Below, piece by piece: positions 1 to 8,300 of a stretch of 64,000 bases of DNA. The position numbers and the translations under genes are program-made. Each line of letters begins with the position of its first letter. Positions within the stretch are counted from its first letter, which is position 1. The notes beneath the pieces are model-generated. The model saw only the letters and a list, made by a program, of their open reading frames with translations. It was not told where the DNA came from and did no database searches. The stretch is taken from NCBI GenBank assembly GCA_041663565.1, contig JBAYMJ010000001.1:1-64000 (forward strand), read 5' to 3'. Source of the stretch: CAINOH01 sp041663565 (lineage in GTDB: Archaea; Micrarchaeota; Micrarchaeia; Norongarragalinales; CAINOH01).

Positions 1-194
1 ACATAAAACGACCCGTCCGAAAGGACAAGGACCGCCTTAGGAAGACCCACGAGACAAAACCCCCAAAAAACTAATCGCCGGTTTTTCATTCTTTAAGCTG
101 ACGAGTTAAATATACTTTCGTGCAGCGCGTGCGCAAAGCTTGCCGGCCGCAAGCCGTTACTATAATGGCCAAAATGCAATTAATACCCGCTGAC

Positions 195-222
195 CAAAAT
201 GCGACACTAATGCGGCATTTTG
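195..222 (-). terminator. Hairpin beyond the 3' end of the first 2TM-like gene
   Basis: An 8-bp perfect inverted repeat (CAAAATGC at 195-202, GCATTTTG at 215-222) lies about 30 bases beyond the stop of the minus-strand gene at 252-869. A further copy of CCAAAATGC is at 169-177, and a GCTTGC/GCAAGC stem is at 138-154. There is no long T tract, so a terminator role is only a guess. The rest of bases 1-251 holds no convincing gene. A GTCC-GAAA-GGAC hairpin near base 20 may be the end of a structured RNA running off the window. Confidence 0.3.
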
Positions 223-251
223 TCCCAAACAGCCGGCCAACGCCCTTTGCG

Positions 252-869
252 CTAGTACGGGACGAAGGAAATCTCGCTGCTTGCAAGCTTGCGGTAGAAC
301 TCGTGGTCTTCGTTGTGTTCGGCCATCTTGACGAACAGTATGTCCAGGCCGGTCCAGAAGACGAACCAACCTGCCGGGTCGAAGAACACGAACAGGAACT
401 TGCTGACAAAATCAGTGCCTCCGAGCGAGGACACGTAGGTGGCAAGGAGCATCAATACCATTCCAGCCGCGATGTACCACATGCTCTTGATGCGCATCTC
501 GTTCAGCTGCTTGTGGATGTGGTGGAGCCCGTCCTTGAAGTGGGCGCGTATCCTCCTGAGGATGACATCCTCCTGCTGCAGGTTGCGGCGAGCCTTGGGA
601 ACCATTATCTTAAGCTCGACCCGGTCGCCCTTCTGACGGCTTGCGCGCTTGACCTCGCGGATGAAGTCGTCTGAAAGCTCGCGCACCTCGAACGAGCGCG
701 GGTCGAAGTCGGAGAACACGTCGTCGTAGTCGTCGGTGATGATGCTTATTTCAGACATGTGCATCTGCGACAGGCGCTTGGCCTCGAGGTAGTCCGCGTC
801 GTTTTCAACGTCATCGTCCTTGTCGAGCTGCTGGTGGATTTTCTGGCGGATGTTTCGTGGCGAGGCCAT
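252..869 (-). CDS. Conserved 2TM-like membrane protein, copy 2
   Basis: A 205-residue protein of unknown function. The N-terminal half is soluble and charged, with the conserved block EISIITDDYDDVFSDFDPRS followed by LSDDF. The C-terminal third has two hydrophobic segments (about residues 131-150 and 158-180) separated by a short loop, then a charged tail ending in a conserved SEISF motif. This plan resembles widespread archaeal and bacterial proteins with a paired-helix 2TM domain. It is a clear paralogue of the next gene upstream (981-1649), which precedes it by 111 bases on the same strand. The ATG start at 869 is the only one that precedes the conserved region. Function is unknown; a membrane-associated scaffold is plausible but not shown. 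Confidence 0.75.
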   Translation of the reverse strand: MASPRNIRQKIHQQLDKDDDVENDADYLEAKRLSQMHMSEISIITDDYDDVFSDFDPRSFEVRELSDDFIREVKRASRQKGDRVELKIMVPKARRNLQQEDVILRRIRAHFKDGLHHIHKQLNEMRIKSMWYIAAGMVLMLLATYVSSLGGTDFVSKFLFVFFDPAGWFVFWTGLDILFVKMAEHNEDHEFYRKLASSEISFVPY

Positions 870-980
870 TGCAAAAAACCTTCTCCCCCGCCGGTTGGAC
901 GCAGGCAGGTCAAAGGTGGTAACTGAACCCGGATATTAAAGGCATTTGGAAGGCCTTGGCCCCAGCGCGGCCAAAACCGC

Positions 981-1649
981 TCAGTAGGAGATGAAGCTTA
1001 TGTCGCTGTTTGACATCTTGTGGTAGAAGTCGCGCTCCTCGTACCGCGAGGAAGGCTGGATGAACAGGTAGTCAAAGCCGTTCCACAGGGTGAACCATCC
1101 GGCTGGCTCGAACAGGAAAAGGAAGAACGTCTGCATCAGGCCCGCAGGAACGATTGAAAGCATCAGCACGACCAGGGTGAGTATGACTACCCCGACAAGT
1201 ATGAACAGTCCGCCCTTCTTTCGCATCTTCAATACGTCCCTGTTAATCTGCTCGACAGTGTTCCGGTAGTGCGCCTTGACCCGCTTCTTGATTATGGCTT
1301 CCTCCTCGGGCTTGCGCAAAGCCTCGGGCATCATCACCTTGAGCTCTATCTTGGAGCCCTTCTGCCGGGTGGCCTTCTTGACCTCCAGCAGGAAGTCGTC
1401 CGAAAGCGAGCGCACGTCGTAAGGCCGCGGGTCGAAGTCCGAGAAGATGTCGTCGTAAGTGTCGAGTATTATGCTGATTTCGGAAAGCGAAAGCAGGCGC
1501 TGCTTCTCTACGTCGGGAATGTCCACAAGCGGGGTAGTCAGCGTGGTTTGCTTCAGCCCCGGATGCGCTGCTTGCGCCGGCGCTTTGGCCTCCTTTGGGG
1601 CCTCGCGGGGCTGCTGCGGGCCGGGTTGTGCTTGGGGCGAGTTCGGCAT
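981..1649 (-). CDS. Conserved 2TM-like membrane protein, copy 1
   Basis: A 222-residue paralogue of the 252-869 product. It shares SEISIILDTYDDIFSDFDPR, SLSDDFL, the paired transmembrane helices with an FEPAGWF motif at the start of the second helix, and the C-terminal SDISF motif. It differs by a Pro/Ala/Gln-rich N-terminal extension of about 40 residues. I chose ATG at 1649 over an in-frame GTG three codons upstream. A TATA-like element (GTTATATT on the minus strand, near 1690-1697) lies about the right distance upstream. The two copies probably form one transcription unit. Function is not known. Confidence 0.75.
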   Translation of the reverse strand: MPNSPQAQPGPQQPREAPKEAKAPAQAAHPGLKQTTLTTPLVDIPDVEKQRLLSLSEISIILDTYDDIFSDFDPRPYDVRSLSDDFLLEVKKATRQKGSKIELKVMMPEALRKPEEEAIIKKRVKAHYRNTVEQINRDVLKMRKKGGLFILVGVVILTLVVLMLSIVPAGLMQTFFLFLFEPAGWFTLWNGFDYLFIQPSSRYEERDFYHKMSNSDISFISY

Positions 1650-1799
1650 GGTAATCACTAAATCAGTCAGATAGTAGTATGGCCGGCAAGCAATATAACA
1701 GGCTGGGCGGATTTAAAGGGGGTAAAAATGAGGGCGGTTGACCCGAAAAGCAGGGTGGGTGGACGGGCTGGATAAGGCAATTGGGACGGAAACGCAGGT

Positions 1800-2132
1800 T
1801 CACTTAGCCTGCCTTGCCTCTGCCTTCTTGGTGTCCCAGAGGTTTCCTATCGCGCCCGAGATTTTCCAGGTCCGGATGGCAATCGGGGCAGCAGCGTACG
1901 CGGTCTTGAGCGCAAGGCAGGCAAGGACCTCCTTGAGCATTACGGTCTGGCACTTCACGATGCCGCGCTGGGCTTCCTCGTCGAACTCCTTGAGGAACGC
2001 CTTGGCCTTGCTCGCGCCAAGCTCGCCAACTCCCTCAAGCAGGGCAGCCTGGACGAGCTTGGAGGCGTCAACCTTGGAGAGCCTGTGCTGGGACTCGAAC
2101 GAGACGAGGATGTAGCGCTTCTTTTCCTGCAT
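1800..2132 (-). CDS. rnp2: RNase P protein component 2 (Pop5/Rpp14 family)
   Basis: A 110-residue protein with the Pop5 pattern: an initial RYILVSFES strand, a central helical region with a GIVKC strand, and the late motif IRTWKISGAIGNL matching the family's IRT-x(4)-SGTI end. Pop5 is a protein subunit of archaeal RNase P, which removes 5' leaders from pre-tRNAs. Length fits the family (about 110-140). The gene follows pyrI by 40 bases on the same strand and is probably the last gene of the pyrC-pyrB-pyrI operon, coupling a tRNA-maturation subunit to pyrimidine synthesis. The family call rests on motif pattern only; the C-terminal tail is unremarkable. Confidence 0.75.
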   Translation of the reverse strand: MQEKKRYILVSFESQHRLSKVDASKLVQAALLEGVGELGASKAKAFLKEFDEEAQRGIVKCQTVMLKEVLACLALKTAYAAAPIAIRTWKISGAIGNLWDTKKAEARQAK

Positions 2133-2172
2133 TTTTCAAACAACCCGCGTGGCGAAGAACGTGAAAGTCCGT

Positions 2173-2646
2173 TCAGATGAAAGAGGAGAGCTCCAAAAGC
2201 TCCTCCGAGGAGTATGCGCGCTCGCAGTAGGCGCAGCGCACGTGCAGCGGGCTCTTGCGCTCGACTTTGAGGAGCGGCCTTCCCTCCTTGTTGGAGATGC
2301 ACTTGGGGTTGGGGCAGCGGATGACGTCCTCGAACGAGTCGGGCACGGAAATCTTGCGCTTCTTCACAATCTGGTACTCGTGCACGAAGTTGACCGTCGC
2401 AGCCGGCGCAATCAATGCAATCTTGTTGATTTCCTTCTCCTCAAGCGCGCGCTCCTCAATCTTGATGATGTCCTTGAGCCCCTGAGTTGTGCTCGGGGTG
2501 TTCATCACCATGCTGACAGTCGCGTGGAAGCCCTCGTCTATCCCAAGGATGGAAAGCACGGCAAGCCCCTTGCCCTTCGGGATGTGGTCTATGACCACGC
2601 CGTTCTCAATCTTCTTTATCTTCATCTTGTCCTGTTCGGTTTCCAT
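2173..2646 (-). CDS. pyrI: Aspartate carbamoyltransferase regulatory subunit
   Basis: A 157-residue regulatory chain of aspartate transcarbamoylase. The N-terminal allosteric domain starts KIKKIENGVVIDHIPKGKG. The C-terminal zinc domain shows CPNPKC and later CAYC, the four cysteines that bind zinc and contact the catalytic trimer. In characterised enzymes this chain binds CTP/ATP and gives feedback control. ATG at 2646 is 25 bases after the pyrB stop and gives the standard length; the open frame continues upstream into pyrB but that part is nonsense. A second in-frame ATG sits 7 codons later, just before the conserved part. Presence of PyrI implies a dodecameric, allosterically regulated ATCase. 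Confidence 0.95.
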   Translation of the reverse strand: METEQDKMKIKKIENGVVIDHIPKGKGLAVLSILGIDEGFHATVSMVMNTPSTTQGLKDIIKIEERALEEKEINKIALIAPAATVNFVHEYQIVKKRKISVPDSFEDVIRCPNPKCISNKEGRPLLKVERKSPLHVRCAYCERAYSSEELLELSSFI

Positions 2647-2671
2647 AAAGCGCAACAACCCTCTTCTCGTT

Positions 2672-3583
2672 TCATCCAAGGACCGAGTCCAGTATCGCCA
2701 TGCGCACCGGGATGCCGTTCGCCTCCTGCGCAAAGTAGGCGGCCTGCGGGAGCGAGTCCACCTCGGTGGCAATCTCGTCAACGCGCGGGAACGGGTGCAT
2801 TATGATGGCGTCGTCCTTCATCTTCCTCACTGCCTCGGCGTCAATCACGTAGGAGTAGCGCTCGGCCTCCTCCGGGTCGTCGAAGCGCTCCTTCTGGATG
2901 CGGGTTGCGTAGACCACGTCGGAATTCGAAAGGTCAAGCTCGTCAAGCTCGCGGATTTTTACCCTGCCAGCGATGTCGGAGTGGATTACCTGCGGAAGCT
3001 TCAGTTGCGGAGGCGACCACAGCTCAATCTTGACGTCGAAGTTCGCAAGCGCGTAGCAGAGGGAGTGTATGGTGCGGCCGTTCTTCAAGTCGCCAATCAT
3101 CGAGATGGTCAGGCCGTCCAGTTTTCCCTTCTTTTGGAACATCGTGTAAGTGTCAAGGAGCGCCTGGGTGGGGTGCTGGTTCGCGCCGTCCCCGCCGTTT
3201 ATGACTGGGATTTTCGCGGCATCAGCGGCAAGCCGCGCCGCGCCCTCGAGCGAGTGCCGGATTACGATCACGTCGGCGCAGGACTCGACCATGCGGATGG
3301 TATCGTAGACCGTCTCGCCCTTTGCAACGGAAGTGGTGTCCGCGTCCGAGAACGCGATTATGCGGCCGCCGAGGCGCTGCATAGCAGTCTGGAAGGAGAA
3401 TTGCGTGCGCGTGGATGGCTCGAAAAAAAGCGATGCGAGCACCTTTCCGGACTGCTTGTCGTAGGACTTCTTCTGCGTGACCGCGTCCTCGTACTTCTTG
3501 GCCTTGTGCCAGATTTGCTCGATTGCCTCGCGGGGAACGTCCCTCGTGCTCAGGATGTCCCTTCCAGCCCAGTAGTCCGCCAT
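2672..3583 (-). CDS. pyrB: Aspartate carbamoyltransferase catalytic subunit
   Basis: A 303-residue catalytic chain joining carbamoyl phosphate and aspartate, the committed step of pyrimidine synthesis. Diagnostic motifs are FFEPSTRTQFSF (carbamoyl phosphate loop), SVAKGET, HPTQALLD, GDLKNGRTIHSL and IMHPFPR. The ATG at 3583 (MADYWAGRD) gives the family length of about 300-310; the frame is open 45 codons further upstream, but those codons look unlike any ATCase and overlap the gap to pyrC. It sits between pyrC (118-base gap) and pyrI (25-base gap), all minus strand, so enzyme subunits and the next enzyme are made together. Confidence 0.96.
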   Translation of the reverse strand: MADYWAGRDILSTRDVPREAIEQIWHKAKKYEDAVTQKKSYDKQSGKVLASLFFEPSTRTQFSFQTAMQRLGGRIIAFSDADTTSVAKGETVYDTIRMVESCADVIVIRHSLEGAARLAADAAKIPVINGGDGANQHPTQALLDTYTMFQKKGKLDGLTISMIGDLKNGRTIHSLCYALANFDVKIELWSPPQLKLPQVIHSDIAGRVKIRELDELDLSNSDVVYATRIQKERFDDPEEAERYSYVIDAEAVRKMKDDAIIMHPFPRVDEIATEVDSLPQAAYFAQEANGIPVRMAILDSVLG

Positions 3584-3701
3584 AATAGTGCCTACACCCA
3601 AAAAAGCGTTTTGGACATCCCAACCGGTTGTCCAGACAAACAATGCCTGCAATAGGATAAAAGTGTATTGTGCAACCCTTGGGACTAGAAGGCCATATGC
3701 C

Positions 3702-5045
3702 TTAAGCCCGGAGTGCAAGCTTTCCTTCGCCGCGCTTTATGCAGATGTTCTCGCCATCGAAGGCTACTTTTCCTCCGAGGATGGTCTGCTCGACCTTGCC
3801 GCGGAGCCTGTGGCCCTCGTAGGGCGTCCAGCCTGCCTTTGAAAGCTGTTCCTCCGCCCGGACGGTGTGCTCCTTTTTCAGGTCAACCAGGACGATGTCG
3901 GCGTCATAGCCCTCGGCAAGGATGCCCTTCTTTGAAAGGCCGAATATGCGAGCCGGGTTCGTCGAGCAGTATCGGACGACCTGCGCAAGGGAGACGAGGT
4001 TGCGGTTTGCGGCATCAATCATAAGGGGGACGCGCATCTGCACCCCCGGCACCCCGGATGGCGCCTGCCAGTAGTCCTGCTCCTTTTCCTTCCGCGTGTG
4101 GGGCGCGTGGTCGGAAGCGATGCAGTCTATTGGCGAACGCGCCTTGGAAAGCTCGTCCCATACTGCGGCCACGTCCACTCGCGAGCGCAGCGGCGGGTTG
4201 ACCTTCCCGTAGTTGCCAAGGCCCCGGGCGTCGTGCTCGGTAAGGAAGAGGTGGTGGGTGCACACTTCAAGCGTGACGGGCACGCCGCCGTTCTTGTAAG
4301 TTGAGACTATGTCAAGCTCTGCCTTCGTCGAGGCGTGGCAGACGTGGATGCCCCGCTTTGCCTTGGAAGCGGCATCGCAGGCAGCTTCTACGGAAATCGC
4401 GGCAGTCGTGGGGCTGCGGATGATGTTGTGGTAATCCATCTTGCCCCTTGCATCGCGCTTCTTGTACTCCTCGGTGAGCTTGCGGATTTCGGTCTCGTCT
4501 TCTGCGTGCACGCAGACCGGGAAGTGCGCAGGCACGGCAGCCAGGTGCTTCTGGAAATCGGCAAGCCGCTCGACAAGAAGGTCGCCGGTGCTCGAGCCGA
4601 GGTAGACTTTGAGCGCGAACACTGCAGGGTTCCTTGCAGCCTCGGCAGCGGCCAGCTGGTTTCCGGGGGTAGCGCCAAAGTACAGGCCGTAGTCGCAAAC
4701 AGCCTTCTTCCTGGCAAGTGCGACCTTTTCCTTGAGCTGGGCAAGGCTGGAGACCGGCGGAGAGTTGTTGGGCATGTCCAGGATGGTTGTCGTGCCACCT
4801 GCAAGGGCCGAGGCGGTCCCCGTGTAGAAGTCTTCCTTCGCAGTCTGGCCGGGGTCGCGGAAATGGACGTGCGGGTCTATCATCCCGGGCAGGGCCACCA
4901 GCCCCGTGCAGTCGATTTTCTCGTCGAAGCTGCCGGAAATGGTCGAGCGCGAAATCTTCCTGACCTTTCCGGCCTCGTCGGAAGCGATGTTGCACTCCAC
5001 AAGCGTGTCGTGAACCAGCACCTTGCAGTTTGAAAGAAGGAGCAT
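3702..5045 (-). CDS. pyrC: Dihydroorotase
   Basis: A 447-residue amidohydrolase that cyclises carbamoyl aspartate to dihydroorotate. The metal site is visible: DPHVHFRDPG (His59 and His61), CVHAEDE, CHAST, and the catalytic IASDHAPHT. Length and the ALAGGTTTILDMPNN segment point to the class I dihydroorotase/allantoinase group; the flanking pyrB and pyrI make dihydroorotase the right member. A TATA box (TTTATA, minus strand, 5067-5072) lies 22-27 bases upstream of the ATG, so the operon transcript is probably leaderless. It diverges from psmA across a 238-base region. Confidence 0.93.
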   Translation of the reverse strand: MLLLSNCKVLVHDTLVECNIASDEAGKVRKISRSTISGSFDEKIDCTGLVALPGMIDPHVHFRDPGQTAKEDFYTGTASALAGGTTTILDMPNNSPPVSSLAQLKEKVALARKKAVCDYGLYFGATPGNQLAAAEAARNPAVFALKVYLGSSTGDLLVERLADFQKHLAAVPAHFPVCVHAEDETEIRKLTEEYKKRDARGKMDYHNIIRSPTTAAISVEAACDAASKAKRGIHVCHASTKAELDIVSTYKNGGVPVTLEVCTHHLFLTEHDARGLGNYGKVNPPLRSRVDVAAVWDELSKARSPIDCIASDHAPHTRKEKEQDYWQAPSGVPGVQMRVPLMIDAANRNLVSLAQVVRYCSTNPARIFGLSKKGILAEGYDADIVLVDLKKEHTVRAEEQLSKAGWTPYEGHRLRGKVEQTILGGKVAFDGENICIKRGEGKLALRA

Positions 5046-5066
5046 GAACAGGTTTCGTTTTGGCAG

Positions 5067-5072
5067 TATAAA
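5067..5072 (-). promoter_or_regulatory. TATA box of the pyrCBI operon
   Basis: TTTATA on the minus strand, centred about 25 bases upstream of the pyrC ATG, the archaeal spacing from TATA to transcription start. This predicts an almost leaderless mRNA. A second TATA-like element (TATTATAAAT, 5113-5125) lies between pyrC and psmA and could serve psmA with a longer leader. Confidence 0.5.
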
Positions 5073-5283
5073 GCACTATTGGCCTGCGGCCCTGCAGGCA
5101 GTCGGGGGCGATGCCGCACTATTATAAATGGGGTTTTGCACTAAATATTGGTAAGAAAGTGAAAGGAAACCAAGCCCGCCGAAAGGCGCTTTGTTGTTTT
5201 TTGTTTAAGGCAACGGGTAACCGCGGCATCTGCCGTTCCTGTGCCAGTAAAAGTTTTTGACTAAAAGTAAGGAGTGGTTGAAT

Positions 5284-6003
5284 ATGTATCCTCCACAGCA
5301 GTCCCAATACGACCGCGCGATTACGGTATTCTCGCCCGACGGAAGGCTCTTCCAGGTCGAGTACGCACGCGAGGCCGTCAAGACCGGGAGCACAAGCATC
5401 GGGATTGTCAGCAAGGACGGGGTCGCGATGGTGGCGCACAAGCGCATATCCTCGCCGCTCATAGTCGGCGACTCGCACGAAAAGATATTCACAATAGACA
5501 ACCACGTGATTGCATCCTCTTCGGGCCTTGTTGCCGACGCGCGCAAGCTAGTTGACTTCGCCCGGCTGGAGTCGCAGAAGCACAAGCTCACGTTTGACGA
5601 GGAAATCTCGGTCGAGTACCTTGCAAAGCAGGTGGGAGACCACATCCAGTTCTTCACCCAGGTCGCCGGAGTAAGGCCCTATGGAGTCTCGCTTCTGCTT
5701 GCAGGAGTGGGCACTACGGGCGCAAGGCTCTTTGAGACCGACCCCTCTGGTGCAATCTTTGAGTACAAGGCAACCGCCATCGGGAGCGGCAAGAAGGGAG
5801 TGGAGCAGTTCTTCGAGAAGGAGTACAAGGACGGCCTCTCGATGGACGACGCCATCAGGCTTGCAATCAAGGCGCTCAAGAAGGTGACCGAGGAGAAGCT
5901 CTCGCCGCAAGTGATTGACGTTTCAATAGTGGAGTCCAAGTCCAGGAAGTCGCGCGACCTCTCAAACGACGAGGTTGCGAAGTTCATGGCGGACTCGAAA
6001 TAG
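5284..6003 (+). CDS. psmA: Proteasome alpha subunit
   Basis: A 239-residue alpha-type subunit of the archaeal 20S proteasome. The alpha signature YDRAITVFSPDGRLFQVEYA is at the N terminus, followed by KTGSTSIGI and the Ntn-hydrolase fold motifs (GVRPYGVSLLLAG, IGSGKKGVEQFF). Alpha subunits form the outer gating rings and are not catalytic; no beta subunit is in this window. ATG at 5284 has AAGGAG about 9 bases upstream, better than an upstream in-frame TTG at 5257. It opens the exosome gene block: the SBDS gene begins 28 bases after its stop, as in many archaea. Confidence 0.96.
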   Translation: MYPPQQSQYDRAITVFSPDGRLFQVEYAREAVKTGSTSIGIVSKDGVAMVAHKRISSPLIVGDSHEKIFTIDNHVIASSSGLVADARKLVDFARLESQKHKLTFDEEISVEYLAKQVGDHIQFFTQVAGVRPYGVSLLLAGVGTTGARLFETDPSGAIFEYKATAIGSGKKGVEQFFEKEYKDGLSMDDAIRLAIKALKKVTEEKLSPQVIDVSIVESKSRKSRDLSNDEVAKFMADSK

Positions 6004-6031
6004 GCAGGAACAGCTTAGAGATAGAGGACTC

Positions 6032-6727
6032 ATGTCCCACATCGAAAACACCATAATCGCCCGGCTTGAGAAGGCCGGCGAGACGTTCGAGATTCTCGTG
6101 GACCCCAAGAAGGGTTACGAGTACAAGACGGGCGCCAAAAAGGAGCTTGACAACGTCCTGGTCTTCGAGGAAGTGTTCAAGAACGCCAACAAGGGCGAAC
6201 GCCACACCGGCGCCGCGCTCAAGAAGGCGTTCGGGACTGAAGACGTCCGAGTCATCGCAGACGTCATCTTCAAGGATGGCGAGCTGCAGATTACGACCGA
6301 CCAGAGGCGCAAGCTCCTGGAAGAGAAGCGTGTCAAGATAATCGCGCTGATTGCGCGTTCGGTAATAGACCCGCGCACCAAGGCGCCCCATCCGCCCGCA
6401 AGAATCGAGGCGGCAATGGAGCAGGCGCGGGTTCACATCGACGCGTTCAAGAACGCGGAAGAGCAGGTCTCAAAAATCATTGAGGAACTGCGGGAGATAA
6501 TCCCCATCTCGACTGCTTCGGTGAAGGTGGCAATCAAGGTGCCGGCGAACTTCGTGCACCGCTGCTACTCGACGCTGAAGGAATACGGGATAAAGAAGGA
6601 GGAGTACGCCTCGGACGGCTCGCTGGTCGTGATGATTGAAATCCCGGCAGCGTTGCAGGAAGAGGTGTACGACAGGCTGAACGGCCTGACGCAGGGCGCG
6701 GTCCAGACGCGGCTCGTGGACAGATAA
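6032..6727 (+). CDS. SBDS ribosome maturation factor
   Basis: A 231-residue homologue of the Shwachman-Bodian-Diamond syndrome protein. The N-terminal domain (about 1-90) has IARLEKAGETFEILVDPKKG and LVFEEVFKNANKGERH. The central helical domain (about 95-160) has IIALIARSVIDPRTKAPHPP. The C-terminal ferredoxin-like domain runs from about 165. In eukaryotes it helps release eIF6 from the large ribosomal subunit; in archaea it sits with exosome genes, as here. ATG at 6032 is preceded by AGAGG; the frame is open upstream into psmA but the homologous region starts at this Met. Length matches the archaeal family (about 230). Confidence 0.95.
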   Translation: MSHIENTIIARLEKAGETFEILVDPKKGYEYKTGAKKELDNVLVFEEVFKNANKGERHTGAALKKAFGTEDVRVIADVIFKDGELQITTDQRRKLLEEKRVKIIALIARSVIDPRTKAPHPPARIEAAMEQARVHIDAFKNAEEQVSKIIEELREIIPISTASVKVAIKVPANFVHRCYSTLKEYGIKKEEYASDGSLVVMIEIPAALQEEVYDRLNGLTQGAVQTRLVDR

Positions 6728-6792
6728 AATTTGTTGGAATTCTGGAAGCAAAGAAGGAAAAATTCATTTTGATTTGGAAAAAGGTGCAACGA

Positions 6793-7461
6793 ATGGAAAA
6801 GCAACTGATATTGCCCGGCGCCATCGCGGCCACGTCGCCGCGAAGGATGGACGGGTGCTATGTTGACGACGGCAAGACCTTCGTCTCCGTTGTCAGCCTC
6901 AAGGCTGGCGACAAGATAATCCCCCTCAAGGGGCACTACGTGCCGCGCATCGGCGACTACATAATCGGCATCATCTCGGAAGAGAGGTTCTCCGGCTATG
7001 AGGTCGACATCAACGCACCGTTCCCCTCCTCGATATCGGCCCGCGACATCCGCGAGACGTTCCAGGTCGGCGACGTGGTATCGGCGAAGGTGCGCATGGT
7101 GGACGAGGTCCACACCGCGCAGCTTGTCGAGCCGCGCAAGCTCTACGCAGGCAGGCTCATCGAGATTGAGAGCGTCAAGGTCCCGCGCGTCATCGGGCGC
7201 AACGGCAGCATGCTCGCGCTAATCAAGGAGTACACCGGCTCGGACATCTTCGTGGGCAAGAACGGCCGCATATACACCAAGAACGGCGACATCGCCCTCT
7301 CCGTGATGGCCCTGCTCAAGATTTCAAGCGAGGCGCACACGAGCGGCCTGACCGACCGCATCAAGGAGATGCTCGAGGTCGAGTCCAAGAAGTCGCCTCA
7401 CTATGATGCGACTGCCCAGAAACCGGCGGTGCAGGAAAGGCAACCTGCAGAGACTTACTAG
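6793..7461 (+). CDS. rrp4: Exosome subunit Rrp4 (S1/KH cap protein)
   Basis: A 222-residue RNA-binding cap subunit of the archaeal exosome. It has an N-terminal domain with LILPGAIA, an S1 domain (about 60-135) with VGDVVSAKVRMVDEV, and a KH domain with VPRVIGRNGSMLALIKEYTG and the GXNGRIY motif. The cap recruits RNA to the Rrp41/Rrp42 ring. ATG at 6793 has AAGGTG upstream; a TTG start 8 codons earlier is less likely. It is followed by rrp41 after 25 bases, the canonical archaeal order. The C-terminal tail past about 200 is short and hydrophilic. Confidence 0.94.
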   Translation: MEKQLILPGAIAATSPRRMDGCYVDDGKTFVSVVSLKAGDKIIPLKGHYVPRIGDYIIGIISEERFSGYEVDINAPFPSSISARDIRETFQVGDVVSAKVRMVDEVHTAQLVEPRKLYAGRLIEIESVKVPRVIGRNGSMLALIKEYTGSDIFVGKNGRIYTKNGDIALSVMALLKISSEAHTSGLTDRIKEMLEVESKKSPHYDATAQKPAVQERQPAETY

Positions 7462-7486
7462 AATAACATTTGAATGGTGATTTGAT

Positions 7487-8269
7487 ATGGCAGAAGAAGA
7501 GACAGCCGCGATGGCTTCAGGCAAGGCGCCCAAGAAGCTCATCGAGAACGGCATCCGCAACGACGGCCGCACGTCCTCGGACTTGCGCAACCTCAAGATT
7601 ACTGTCGGAGTGCTCAAGAAGGCATCCGGCTCCGCTCTCATCGAGTGGGGGAAGAACCGCATCCTTGCCGGAGTATACGGCCCGCGCGAGGTGTTCCCCA
7701 AGCACAACATGAACCCCAACAAGGCCATCATCAACTGCAGGTATGCAATGGTGCCATTCTCGTCCCTTGAGGAGCACGGACGGTTCGGCCCCAACAGGAG
7801 GGCAATCGAGATTGGCAAGGTAGGAAAGCACGTGTTCGAGAACGCCATCCTTACCGAGCAGTTCCCCAAGACCATGATTGACATCAACATCGACGTGCTG
7901 CAGAGCGACGGAGGGACCCGCGTGGCGGGAATCGTCGCTGCATCGCTTGCGCTTGTTGACGCCGGAATCCCGATGCGCGACATCCCCTGCGGAGTCTCGA
8001 TTGGAAAGGTCGACGGCACCCTTGTCGCTGACCTGGACAAGACCGAGGACAACCTCGGGCAGTCCGACATGCCGGTCATATTCTCGCCCCGCACTTGGGA
8101 CATCCTGCTCTTCCAGATGGACGGCATGCTGACCAAGAAGGAAATCATGGACGGCATCGACCTTGCACGCGTGGCGACCCAGAAGGTGCACGAGGTGCAG
8201 GTTGCTGCTCTCGAGGCAAAGTACGGCGCTGCGGCAGCAGGGGACGACGACTCGCAGGAGACTGCCTAA
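7487..8269 (+). CDS. rrp41: Exosome catalytic subunit Rrp41
   Basis: A 260-residue RNase PH-fold subunit that degrades RNA 3' to 5' phosphorolytically. Seen are IRNDGRTSSDLRNL, the phosphate and RNA-binding region HGRFGPNRRAIEIGK, and the catalytic acidic patch DLDKTEDNLGQSDMPV, which marks Rrp41 rather than the inactive Rrp42. GGTGA lies 7 bases upstream of the ATG. The C terminus is an Ala/Asp/Glu-rich tail of about 15 residues. It is located between rrp4 and rrp42; the three products form the hexameric ring with its cap. Confidence 0.95.
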   Translation: MAEEETAAMASGKAPKKLIENGIRNDGRTSSDLRNLKITVGVLKKASGSALIEWGKNRILAGVYGPREVFPKHNMNPNKAIINCRYAMVPFSSLEEHGRFGPNRRAIEIGKVGKHVFENAILTEQFPKTMIDINIDVLQSDGGTRVAGIVAASLALVDAGIPMRDIPCGVSIGKVDGTLVADLDKTEDNLGQSDMPVIFSPRTWDILLFQMDGMLTKKEIMDGIDLARVATQKVHEVQVAALEAKYGAAAAGDDDSQETA

Positions 8270-8300
8270 GGGAAATTTGAACGGTTATTGGTGAAACTAT

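Noticed and set aside
1..120. Possible RNase P or SRP RNA end at the left edge.
   Set aside because: A GNRA-type hairpin is present but none of the conserved sequence blocks of those RNAs could be found in the visible part.
2647..2781. Upstream extension of pyrI, and likewise of pyrB to 3718.
   Set aside because: The extra codons overlap the preceding gene or gap and do not resemble the families; lengths from the chosen Met match ATCase chains.
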